Source: Siphonodentalium dalli (Eukaryota > Mollusca > Scaphopoda > Gadilida > Siphonodentaliidae). Taken from it: a stretch of DNA of 64,000 bases. Where the stretch lies: NCBI GenBank assembly GCA_032622095.1, contig CP136061.1, forward strand, positions 58,731,301-58,795,300. The letters are read 5' to 3'. Under the pieces are notes generated by a model. The model was not told the DNA's origin. It did not search any database and worked only from the letters and a program-made list of their open reading frames with translations. Position numbers and translations under genes: made by a program. Shown here piece after piece: positions 8,511 through 18,766 of this stretch; position 1 is the stretch's first letter, and the number at the start of each line of letters is the position of its first letter.

Positions 8511-11146
8511 GACAACGTGAATCTTTGAAATAAGAGTTATTTTTTAGCTATCATATGTTAGCCCTATTATAATCTGTAATGCATTGGCATTCATAAATGA
8601 ATGCAGTTTCCAATTAAATTCTAAAAGTATAAATTAGAATAGTCCATTGTCCATTGGTAGGGATTTTTTTCAGAATATGAGCAGACAGCGAACCCACAAT
8701 TAATGTAGTAGTGTATTTAAAATTCAAAATTATTTGCAGTCTCACTGGGTGGATTTCCATAATACATGTACTTCGTATTGAGCATTGCCATAAGACATAG
8801 TTTATAATTTGTTCATTTGGTCATGGTTGAGTGGATTTTAGGGGACACCGATGGGGTGAGAAGATTAACATTGAGGGCTATGGGGTTGTCATGGATTTCA
8901 TGTCAAGAACAGAAATCAATGCTTTTCTATGAAAGAAACAAATCTAGTGAGTGCTATTAGAGCATTTGGAAAAGGGGCTAGCAGTATCTTCAGTTTATCA
9001 TGTCAGGAGCTTCAGGGGGTTCTAGTCAGGAGGCATTAAAGGGTCAGATAACTCTGAATAAGATAAGTACTTCAAAAATCTATTTCTCCAGTCCAAGAAG
9101 GCAGATGAACATTGTTAATACTTGGTATGGATTATTGTGATAAACAATAGTTTTCAAGTTGTTCATCTTGTCATGGTTGATTGAAATTTAGGGGCCACAG
9201 AGTGAGCACAGAAGACTAACATTAAATATTATTGATTTTAGCGTTGAAGGTAATTACAAAACATTGTGATGTGTGAAATAATTCTATAAGGGGCTACTTA
9301 CTGTCTTTAATATGAACTATGATAAACTGTACTGAGTGTAATAAGGGTCATAGGGGCAGAATCCTCATCATATTATGGTGTATAAACATTGTATAGATAA
9401 TACATTTGTTACTTGTATGGTCTCAACTATTTTCTTGAGAACTATGCTGACTACCAGGGTACTAGTATGAACTTTGTTCATATATCTCAGGTTGAAGGTC
9501 CTAGGGTATTCCAATATTAGTATCTGCCTATCAATGTCAATTTGTCAAAGTGAGACTACTAATGAAAATTGGCACAAGGACCAACAAATTCCAATAATTT
9601 GAGAATTTGTGTTATTATGTACATTTGTCTGTACTAATATTAGTACATTACAAAATATATAACTCTCTATAATTCAACATTATAACTGTAGATTATGATT
9701 CCAATCATAGCTTTTTACTATCGCCGAGGGATGGGTTAAACATGATCAGCCTCTTGTTAATAATCGGATATTTGTAAAAATACGATTATTTTAATATATG
9801 TACTTGTACTAAATATCACTTCCATATTATAAACAAATATCTTTGTTTATAATGCTAAATTTATCCAGTTAAAAAGTAACAACTTATAGTATACTTAGAG
9901 AAGACAACTTTAATTTCAGTTTTGTATGCCTTAGTCTTGTTGTCGTTTTCTCTGAGAAAATTAACATAAATAACACATGGATTATTCCTTTAATATTGCA
10001 AATAAGTACAGATACTCTGTAATCTGTTAAAAAATATGTCCTCTCCGATAATTCAGGACATTTATATTTAACTATTGAGAAACACATGTTTTATGAACAA
10101 CACTTCCATCAAACCACATGTAATCACTGACATGATTATAAATAATCAAGAAATAATCAAGAAATTCTTCAGAATGACAATTTATTCAGACTATTGCAGT
10201 TGAGCAGACATGAATTGCCTCAAAGGAAATGAATGAAATAACACATTAGTAGCTCAAATTGGACACCGTATGTTGCATAGACTGTATATTAATATAGTAT
10301 ATTATAAGTAAACCCCATTTTCATGAACAGAATGGTTATAGTTTAATATAAACCAATGTCTTCCAGAAAATCTCTGGGTTCTATGCTTGAATTCTCGGAG
10401 AGGACATTTTTTTTAACATTTAATGAGCTGCTGTACGAAATCAGGATGGTTCAGCACAGCAATTAAAGTTTATACACCCTCAATACTAGTGACAGTTTAC
10501 CCACAATACAAAATGATTTTCTCATTTCATTAGTATTAGCAGTTGACAAAGATTCTCGGAGAGGACAGATTTTAACGGAATTTCTGTGCACATATTTTGG
10601 AGAATTGAATATAATTTAAATAGGATAATACACAGAAAAATATTTTTACCATTTATCTTCTATACCATGAAATGTCCAACTGAACTATATTCCTGATCCA
10701 TGGCTATTGTGAATTGCGTTAATGAAATGCTTTATTTTAGATTCACATTCTGTAAATCATTTAACGGAATTTCTCAATAACCTTTAAATTCAAATATCAT
10801 CAAACTGAATGCACGAAATCACTCAATATTTTCACCACACAATCAACCAGACATAAGCTAAAGGTTAAATGAGGACATTTTTGAAAAACCCATAACTACA
10901 AATAAATATAAGGAAAACAATATCATCACAGCAATGGTTGGCCACTCAAAATATGCCAAAATTGGTACCCATCACCCTATAATTTTGTTAATTTTTCAAA
11001 TGTAGCAGTGAAATTTTGCCTGCAGGTTGGGCTGGGTGTCAGTACTACAGAAATATTATTATGACACTCCTAACACAATGACAAATGCATCATTTTCCCG
11101 CCTATCCGAAAAATTCATTTTGTCAACCTTTAACGTGAAAGAGCCC

Positions 11147-11690
11147 TTATGCGATATTTCTTATTTATATACGGACAAAGTCTGTCTACATTTTGATGTT
11201 CTTTCTGTTTGTGGCGGTCTTTGACGGGTGGAAATATTTTCACAGGATACCCACCGCACCTTTAATAACACGGAAGTGATAAACTTATTACATGTGGGAA
11301 CAAATACATATTGTTTAAACTATTAGTACTTCTAACCAACTACATCCATCCATGCATTGAATAGTAACAATATGTTTGCCCTTATTTGTGTAACTTTATT
11401 AATGATGGTGAGTAAATGTTTTAGAATCACATCAAGAAACATGAGATAACCATTTGGAATCAAGCAAATACTGCAGGTTTCAACAAAAAATAAAAATAAT
11501 TCCTGAACTGAATAAAACATGATATCAACAGTTCAACAGTCATTTTCAAAAGGCTATCACACTCTCATTAAACAATTTTATTAGCTCAAATATGCATTCT
11601 GTTGAAAGGTATTAGCATAAAATCACATAAAATAAAACTTTAATACACACAAAATAAGAGATAAGTTAACAGCAATGTCCATGTTACAAA
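11147..11690. other. Intergenic, nothing recognised
   Basis: AT-rich sequence. The short minus-strand frame at 11332-11520 has no recognisable domain and is not called. Confidence 0.4.
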
Positions 11691-12560
11691 TGATTTAAAG
11701 TCCCAGTAGAAAACCGCAGCCTATTTTTTTCTACCGTGTTCAGTGTAGCGACATGTTACAATGTGTTACAAGCAGGGAAGGATCCAGGGCTCTTTTGATA
11801 CCTGTTACAGGTTTGGGCGCCCAAACTCTGGTGGCCTAAATGTCCCCAAATTGCAAGTGGATAGTTTTATTAAAGCTGAGTTTTCTATATTCTGAAGGAA
11901 ATCTTCTATTATAATTCAACAACATGCAATGCAAATCATCAATATACAGTTGATATAGAGCCTTTATTTGCTTAATCAAGTGTCCAGTGAGAAATATTTT
12001 AACCCTTTCATGACTGGGACTTCTTGAAACTTTGCAAAAATCCTGTGCCAATGCATTCTCTTATATAAATGAGAGTCTCCCATCTAAGGAGCCTCGCATA
12101 TATAAGATAATACATTGGCCTTTATCTTGACCTTGTAAGCCAGTACATTTTCTTATGTGGGATCTTTAATGCTGCACCTAAGGGAGGGGGGGCTACCCCC
12201 CGTACCTACCCCCATCTCGGGCCTACGGCCCTCGGGATATGCCTTCGACATATCATGGTCCCAAAACAGGTGTCCCCAAAAAATCCCTGGATCCATCCCT
12301 GGTTACAAGTGTTACATTATTTCTGAGATACCAAAGAGACCGCTCGTAGACGGGTGTTACAAGTGTTACAAATGATTTAAAGTGCCAGTAGAAAGCCGCA
12401 GCCTATTTTTTTCTACCGTGTTCAGTGTAGCGACATGTTACAATGTGTTACAAGTGTTACATTATTTCTGAGATACCAAAGAGACCGCTCGTAGACGGGT
12501 GTTACAAGTGTTACAAATGTTACAAATGATTTAAAGTCCCAGTAGAAAACCGCAATATAA
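11691..12560 (-). repeat. Satellite arm 1, interrupted by a hAT MITE
   Basis: The unit includes GTGTTACAAATGATTTAAAG, CCAGTAGAAA(A/G)CCGCAG, a TTTTTTTCTACCGTGTTCAG segment, TAGCGACATGTTACAATG and GAGACCGCTCGTAGACGGGT. The same unit occurs in the opposite orientation at 13380-14100. The array is broken at 11773-12301 by a hAT MITE. The next unit (12441-12459) keeps the uninterrupted junction GTGTTACAAGTGTTACATT. Confidence 0.85.
11773..12301. mobile_element. hAT-type MITE (529 bp), copy 1
   Basis: An 8-bp target duplication, GTTACAAG, lies at 11765-11772 and 12302-12309. Ends are inverted: CAGGGAAGGATCCAGGG and CCCTGGATCCATCCCTG. A second copy at 49942-50456 has a different duplication. The interior contains TTAACCCTTTCATGACTGG, resembling a piggyBac end, and a TATATAAG-rich imperfect palindrome. 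The interior may thus be an older captured fragment. A third piece lies near 36210-36290. No coding capacity is seen. Confidence 0.92.
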
Positions 12561-12920
12561 TGAAAAGCTGAGTATTTGAACATATTGATTTCGGGATTAT
12601 AATTTCTGCCACAATGGCTTAAAACTAAGTTAAAAGTAACACACCACACTGTCCCCTCCAAACCTACACTGCCCTTATAATATGTGCCATCCCTATTAGT
12701 ATATACGTGTTTGCTTTATGTTGTGGTAGTATAAATGAGTCCCATGTTTACTATCATGAAGTAAATCATGTATATCGGTATGGCACATAATGGTAGTGCA
12801 GTTGGGAGAGGGGTGTGGCAGATCAGCGAGTGCATTACAATTACCCCTGTGTTTCTGCCTTTTGCAAAGAATACATGAATTTTGTTCAATTAAATGTATT
12901 GTTCAATGAAATGTTATTGG
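12561..12920. other. Spacer between satellite arms, nothing recognised
   Basis: AT-rich sequence. The minus-strand frame ending here reads mostly through satellite sequence and is not a gene. Confidence 0.4.
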
Positions 12921-12924
12921 TTAA

Positions 12925-13294
12925 AGTGATGTGAAACACTCCGGTAGGGTGATCAGCTATAAATAGAGAATAATCTTTCTAAAAGTAGCTATTTTTACAA
13001 ATATTATATCCAAATTGACAACACACATCGTCATTCTTACATATTAATTAAATACAGTGGCTCTCGATGATTAAATTGTTTTCGTTAGTTTATCGCCGAT
13101 ATTTACATCCCGAATCGAGATGTAAATATTTACAATTCAGCGTAGTTCTGACCATGTTTTCTATGGAGTGGTACATTCGATTTGCTTTAGATATACGGCG
13201 AAGTTAGTAGAATGCTACATATTCATCCTATTGGCATAGTGCCTGAATACTAACTCATCAGTTTCTCATACCCGAACAAGTCCATAATATGTCT
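12925..13294. mobile_element. TTAA-flanked MITE, AGTGATGTGAAACAC family, copy A
   Basis: TTAA lies at 12921-12924 and 13295-13298. The left end is AGTGATGTGAAACACTC and the right end CATAATATGTCT. Relatives lie at 31321-31695 and 53843-54203. All share ATCTCGGTGGC-like or CGATGATTAAA-like centres and CCCGAATCGAGATGTAAATA. Terminal inverted repeats are very short, so the TTAA flanks are the main boundary evidence. It is non-coding. Confidence 0.85.
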
Positions 13295-13379
13295 TTAATG
13301 GAACAGATTCCAGATGGAAAATTACATAATTAAAACAGACTGGGCGACCATATTGGTCATCTAGCTTGGGCTATAGTCA

Positions 13380-14100
13380 CCATGCGGTCTACGAGCGGTC
13401 TCTCGATCTGGTATCTCATAAATAATGTAACACTTGTAACACATTGTAACATGTCGCTACACTGAACACGGTAGAAAAAAATAGGCTGCGGTTTTCTTCT
13501 GGGACTTTAAATCATGTGTAACACTTGTAACACTTGTAGCACTGTTACAAAATGCCTAGTGGAGGAAAAATGTACCGGATTCATGCAATATATGTAGATA
13601 CAAAATATGCTGCGGTTTTCTACTGGGACTTTAAATCATTTGTAACATTTGTAACACCCGTCTACGAACGGTCTCTCTGGTATCTCAGAAATAATGTAAC
13701 ACTTGTAACACATTGTAACATGTCGCTACACTGAACACGGTAGAAATAAATAGGCTGCAGTTTTCTACTGGGACTTTAAATCATTTGTAACATTTGTAAC
13801 ACTTGTAACACCCGTCTACGAGCGGTCTCTTTGGTATCTCAGAAATAATGTAACACTTGTAACACGTACATTGTAACATGTCGCTACACTGAACACGGTA
13901 GAAAAAAATAGGCTGCGGTTTTCTACTGGGACTTTAAATCATTTGTAACACCCGTCTACGAGCGGTCTCTCGATCTGGTATCTCAGAAATAATGTAACAC
14001 TTGTAACACATTGTAACATGTCGCTACACTGAACACGGTAGAAAAAAATTGGCTGCGGTTTTCTACTGGGACTTTAAATCATTTGTAACACTTGTAGCAC
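13380..14100 (+). repeat. Satellite arm 2 (inverted relative to arm 1), about four units
   Basis: Units of about 150-165 bp repeat ATTTGTAACA, CCCGTCTACGAGCGGTCTCT, GGTATCTCAGAAATAATGTA, CATGTCGCTACACTGAACAC and GGTTTTCTACTGGGACTTTA. They start near 13380, 13640, 13800 and 13945. A 60-bp block beginning TGTTACAAAATGCCTAGTGG follows the first unit (13543-13604) and recurs after the last (14101-14163), so a multi-unit segment was duplicated. The frame at 13552-13734 is a satellite artefact. Confidence 0.85.
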
Positions 14101-14109
14101 TGTTACAAA

Positions 14110-14421
14110 ATGCCTAGTGGAGGAAAAATGTACCGGATTCATGCAATATATGTAGATACAAAATTCAGTTATCCCAAACCGTCAAAAAAAATCCCGAACC
14201 AGCTGCCCGAACTGGGAAAAATGGGTAGGGTCATTTCAGAACCAAATACATTTTTTTTTACCGAAGCTCGATCTGAAAATCATTTTAAATACTGCAGAGT
14301 ATATGTTTCCTTATGTCTTGGAACAACGTATGACCATGCAAATCAACCGATAATTTTTTGTGCAGCGAGAATGCGATCAGTTATCCTGAACTGGGAAAGT
14401 GACTGTATTGAAGTTAGGTGA
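14110..14421 (+). other. Open frame of 103 codons, unrecognised, probably not a gene
   Basis: It begins MPSGGKMYRIHAIYVDTKF, inside the duplicated block that also lies at 13552, so its N-terminus is repeat-derived. The remainder shows no domain, signal peptide or membrane segment. There is no splice or promoter support. It is recorded only because it lies between the satellite and THAP copy 2. Confidence 0.15.
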
Positions 14422-14517
14422 CTTGAAATTTATGTCGTTGATGTCGCTATTCTGAAGTCATGTAAGCAAAATATATCAGTTAAAAATCCGAAATATATAT
14501 TAACTATATTAACCTAC

Positions 14518-14733
14518 CTTTGAACAAACATATGTATTCCTTGTAATCCTGTCGATATTGAAGTTCTCGTGACTTCTGTTGCACAGTCTGATCCAACGTA
14601 AACATCGTTCTTTGTTAGTTTTCGGCTTCGGAAATGCCCAAAATATCACCATTGGTTTACCGTTAGAATCTGGCTCCAAATTTTTTATATAACGACTGTC
14701 ACTATTACAAGATGAATACGCACACGTAGGCAT
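14518..14733 (-). CDS. THAP-type zinc-finger protein, first coding exon (copy 2)
   Basis: The exon has 72 codons, beginning MPTCAYSSCNSD. THAP hallmarks: C-x4-C at residues 4 and 9, FWAFPKPKTNKERCLRW with the conserved Pro and Trp, and a final Y-V-C-S-K. It ends in phase 0 at AAG|GTAGGT, a good donor. It closely resembles the exon at 5642-5857 and keeps the same upstream region without the insertion seen there. It is therefore the better preserved of the pair. The next exon, expected to start with His-Phe, was not identified at lower coordinates. THAP proteins bind DNA; whether this is a host gene or a transposase exon cannot be decided here. Confidence 0.75.
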
Positions 14734-14819
14734 CTTTAAAATCTCGGAAAGAAGTTATATTATCGTGTTAAACAGCGTTTTAAAAGGAGTGTAAATGCGT
14801 CACCGAGAGGTTCTTTTGT

Positions 14820-14905
14820 TTTGCAATGCAACGCCCTTGAACTTCGTTCGCTATAATGCGATTGGTCAGTTACCGCTGTCAGTCAATAATTTGAGATTCG
14901 TCAAT
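14820..14905 (-). promoter_or_regulatory. Upstream region of THAP copy 2 with an inverted CCAAT box
   Basis: The CCAAT box reads ATTGG at 14861-14865 on the plus strand, about 130 bp upstream of the minus-strand ATG at 14733. The flanking sequence matches 6264-6330. No TATA box was identified. The role is inferred from duplication and position. Confidence 0.5.
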
Positions 14906-15273
14906 TGGAAGTCGTGGTCGCCCAAATAATTCAGCATTTAATATATGATAGCTGCTCAATATCAAAGCTTTCGGCCACAGGCCTTCCTCAGTGATGATAC
15001 AAAATACACTTTCGGCTACATAGTCCAGTGCATTTATGGTTTCACCTCAAACTAATTGCAAAATCAAAGATTTTCAGTGGGAATAAGTACTTTAACCCAT
15101 CACAAACAACATACTAAAAATAAAAAAGAATCAAGAAAGGCGAAATTGGTGAATTTTGTAAAATAAATTATTGTCATAATTTGGTAAAATACTCTATGAG
15201 TCTATGATACTAGTCTATGGCTTTTCAAGAATGTTTATAAAAAAAACTTTATTTCACAAGGCCTTTCATTTAT

Positions 15274-15867
15274 GGCCGTGGCTAAAGAACGGTATACCGC
15301 TCTTTAGTACCAAACGCTAAAGAACGGTATACCACGCTTTAGCTATATGGGCCTGATACGCGAATTAACGGTATACCGTACCGCTCTTTAGCGCTTGGTG
15401 CTAAAGAACGGTATACTGCTCTTTAGTGACAAACGCTAAAGAGCGGTATACCACGCTTTAGCTATATGGGCCTGATACGCTAATGAACGGTATACCACTC
15501 TTTAGCGTTTGGGGCTAAAGAGCGGTATAGGCCTACTGCTCTTTAGCCCTCGGTGCTAAAGAGCGGTCCAGGTTGGATGAGCGGCACGTGCGTTGCCAAG
15601 ATATTTTGCGCATTGCGCCAACACATAACGTTATAATCCGTATCGCTCTTTAGCTCTCATCGCTAAAGAGTGGTGTGCCGTTCTTTAGCCCTCGGTGCTA
15701 AAGAGCTGTCCATGTTGGATGAGCGGCACGTGCGTTGCCAAGATATTTTGCGCATTGCGTATAACGTTATAATCCGTACCGCTCTTTAGCCCTCATCACT
15801 AAAGAGCGGTATACCGTTCTTTAGCCATCAGTACTAAAGAGCGGTATACCGTTCTTTAGCCACTTCG
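15274..15867. mobile_element. 594-bp element made of GCTAAAGAGCGGTATACC palindromes, with a 9-bp target duplication
   Basis: TTCATTTAT flanks both sides (15265-15273 and 15868-15876). The inverted opposite arm of the host foldback shows the uninterrupted sequence, confirming an insertion. Ends are inverted repeats: GTGGCTAAAGAACGGTATAC with CGC on the left, and the inverse at 15842-15863. The interior is a run of GCTAAAGA(G/A)CGGTATACC units in both orientations. A block with GGTTGGATGAGCGGCACGTG is repeated near 15570 and 15712. A 9-bp duplication is typical of Mutator-like elements, so that assignment is plausible. Confidence 0.85.
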
Positions 15868-16242
15868 TTCATTTATATATTCATTTTGTAGAGTACACAA
15901 CCCTGATTACAGAACAGAAAACCTTTCCCTGATACCTTGAGTATTTTTTTAGTTATGTGCCTCCAAAATTTGGAGTTTATCTAAATTCGGAGCCTCAATT
16001 TCTCAAAATTAGTTAAAATCCATGTTTTATGGTCTTGTATTTTAAAAACTAATGAAAAATTAATGGATGTCTTGTTGTTTTAGTCATTTCCTCTCTAGGT
16101 TGTGCACAAAATATGATTTCTGTATGCATCTACGATTGAAAGGACAAAAATATTCTTAAACAAATTGTGTGTTCCAGCATTGTATGGACAGCCAAATTTG
16201 CCTGTGGTCCAGAACCGGTGTAACAGGCGGGGAAGATATGCT

Positions 16243-16264
16243 GGGGGGGGGGGGGGGGGGGGGG
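16243..16264. repeat. Poly-G tract, 22 bp
   Basis: A homopolymer within the left arm of foldback copy 1. The corresponding part of the right arm (near 17275) lacks it, so it arose after the arms formed. Confidence 0.9.
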
Positions 16265-17924
16265 AGATGACGTGTTACACCAGCATGATGAAATAGCATA
16301 TTTGAGGTCATACAACTCAAAAAATATATATCCATATTCATCTGTATTTCGCATAATCACTTAAGTATACATGGTTAAACACACTGTGAAATTCCAAAAT
16401 CATGGAGTGGAAAATCAAATTATGACCTTATAAACACTTTAGTGTTGAAATAATAGCCCTATATATATATTAGATATGTCAATGAATGTCAGTGAATTTC
16501 ACTAATTTTTCTGGAAACTGACGCTTAATTTGAATATCTGAAAAATGGGGTAGGGGAAACCCTATTGACAAAATCTCAGAAAACATGGACCTTGATTCAT
16601 AAAACTTTACTATCACCAGCTCCTACAAACATTATTCTTTGATATAGAGTATACTGCTTCCTGTTTTGATGTTCATATTTAGAGCTATGATCCTTTTTGT
16701 TGCAACTCGATAGCGAAATGTTGATTCATTATTTCGTGGGTTGTTCTATATAGCATGCTCACAAAGATCTAAATAAACCTCCACTAAAGTACTAAGCTTT
16801 TTATTATGCAAGAATAATCCACACAAACTGGAATAAAACAACCCTTTGTCTCCAATGACTAGAATATGGTGACAAGATCATAGCCTTTTGTGATTTCACC
16901 TACCCATTATCAATGTTCAAATTTGGAGTCAGTTTCTTGAATAATATGTGAAATCCAATGACTGTTGATTCTATTTTTTCCAACACTAAGTGTTTTAGGA
17001 GGAATATTCAAAGATTTTACACATTAAAACACTAATTGTATTCATTGTTGTTTACTATTTGTGCCAAAAAAAAAATTAAAAAATGGACAAAACACCCCAA
17101 AACAGTCCAAAATGGTATTTTTTGGAAAAGAGTCAATACCAAGGATTCATAGGGCCATAAGTTGATTTTGGCACATATGTGTTACCTCTTAAGTATACTA
17201 CCCGGTAAGTTAAATAATATGAGAAATAAAGGCATATGGATATCTATTTATTGAGTTGTATGACCTCAAATATGGTATTCCATCACACCAGTTCTGTGTC
17301 ACAAGGCAAATTTGGCAAAGTCCATACAATGGGACACACATTTTGTTTAAGAATATTTTTGTCTTCTCGATCATAGATGCATGAAGTGAAGTAATCATTT
17401 TTTGTGCACAACATAGACTAAGAGTGGAAACTAATACAACAGCAAGATATCCCTTCATTTTTATCTAGTTTTTAAAATACTAGACCATAAAATATGGATG
17501 TTAGTTAATTCTTGGAAATTGAGGCTCCGAAATTAGACAAATTCCCAATTTTGGCAGCACATAACTCGCAAAATACTCAACGTATCTGAAAAATGTTTTC
17601 TGTTTTGTAATATTCATTGTGTACTCAACAAAACGGATATATCAATGGAAGGACATGTGAAATGAAGTTTTTTATAAATATCCTTGAAAAGCTATAAATT
17701 GAGTCTTTTACCAAATTTACTTCACAAAATTGATCAATTTCACCTTTCTTGATCCTTTTTGATTTTTAGTAGTTGTTTATAATTGGTCAATAGACATACT
17801 CCTGCTAAGAAACATTGTGTTGCAATTAGTTTGAGGTTTGGCACTTTTTTCTCATAAATGCACTGGACTAACATGTTACAAGATTACTTTGTGAAGTTTG
17901 AGCTATTGCCATGGCTTGGTATCC

Positions 17925-18540
17925 GTGTGTGTGTGCACGTGTCATTCGTCAACAATTTCCTTTAGCACGGGTTACAGGTCGTACGTTTGGTCGGATCATT
18001 ATGAAATTTGACATGGGCGTTGATATTAACATGTAGATGGGAACGAGTCATTTTGGGGTCATCAGGAAAAAAAACATGGATTTTACTCTTTGTATGACTA
18101 CATCATTTGACACAGGCTACAGGCCGTATCTTTGGTTGGATCATCATGAAATTTGTTATGGATGTTAACATTGACATGTAAATGGGAACGAGTCATTTTG
18201 GGGGTCATTCGGCAAAAAGAAAACATGGCTGCCAGTGGCCATCTTGGATTTCAAAATTCAATCCATTAGCAGGGGCTACAGGCCGCACTGTTTGTGTGAT
18301 CATCGTGAAATTTGTCATTTATGATAATGTTGACATGTAGATGGAAACGAGTCATTTTGGGGTTATTCGGCCATAAAACATGGCCTCCAGTGCTCAGCCA
18401 TCTTGGATTTTACTCTTTGCATGACAAAATTCTTTGGCACACCCTACAGTCCACTTCCCTCAGCCGATCATTTGAAAGCATAGCCTTGGATTTTACTTTA
18501 TCTATATCTCTTCATGTTGATAATCTAGTATGACTTAGAC
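17925..18540 (+). repeat. Tandem array of about 155-170-bp units
   Basis: Three to four diverged units share GGGTTACAGGTCGTACGTTT or GGCTACAGGCCG, then GGATCAT(T/C)ATGAAATTTG, ATGTAGATGGGAACGAGTCA, TTTTGGGGTCATTCGGC and CATCTTGGATTTTACTCTTT. The frame at 18312-18533 runs through the array and is not a gene. Confidence 0.7.
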
Positions 18541-18766
18541 ATTTCAACTTTCCACATTCCTAATCGCCCCATTGACTGTAACATGAAATTATTCCCTTTT
18601 CAAGTTAAGCTACAGTCTCATTGACACTTTCATTTTGGTCACTATCAATTATTACAGCTCTGGTATCAAAATACTTTAGTGAATGGGTCGTTGACAACTA
18701 CCTGGCTAGAAATATACACATGTTACTGTATTGGAGTATATACATGTACAATCTGCAGGCATATTA

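Larger units (their letters stand above)
6700..11146. mobile_element. 4.4 kb DNA transposon with about 26-bp terminal inverted repeats
   Basis: The left end begins GGGCTCTTTCACGTTAAAGG and continues TTGAC. The right end is its exact inverse up to GAGCCC at 11146. The tetranucleotide TTAT flanks both sides (6696-6699 and 11147-11150), consistent with a 4-bp target duplication and similar to TTAA. ATTCTCGGAGAGGACA recurs inside near 7840, 10392 and 10552, with a related inverted piece near 10029. No frame longer than about 70 codons is found, so the transposase is absent or fully decayed. A TTAA-flanked MITE (7158-7749) sits inside. Confidence 0.75.
15023..17868. mobile_element. Foldback (long inverted repeat) element, copy 1, 2.8 kb
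   Basis: Ends are GTCCAGTGCATTTATG on the left and CATAAATGCACTGGAC on the right, each flanked by TA. The two halves are imperfect inverted copies. For example, the stretch with GTGTGTTCCAGCATTGTATGGAC near 16168-16190 matches 17313-17335 inverted. The pieces around 15040-15240 match 17640-17860 inverted. The left arm carries a 594-bp insertion. No coding frame is recognisable. A transcript could fold into a hairpin of about 1 kb per arm. Confidence 0.85.
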
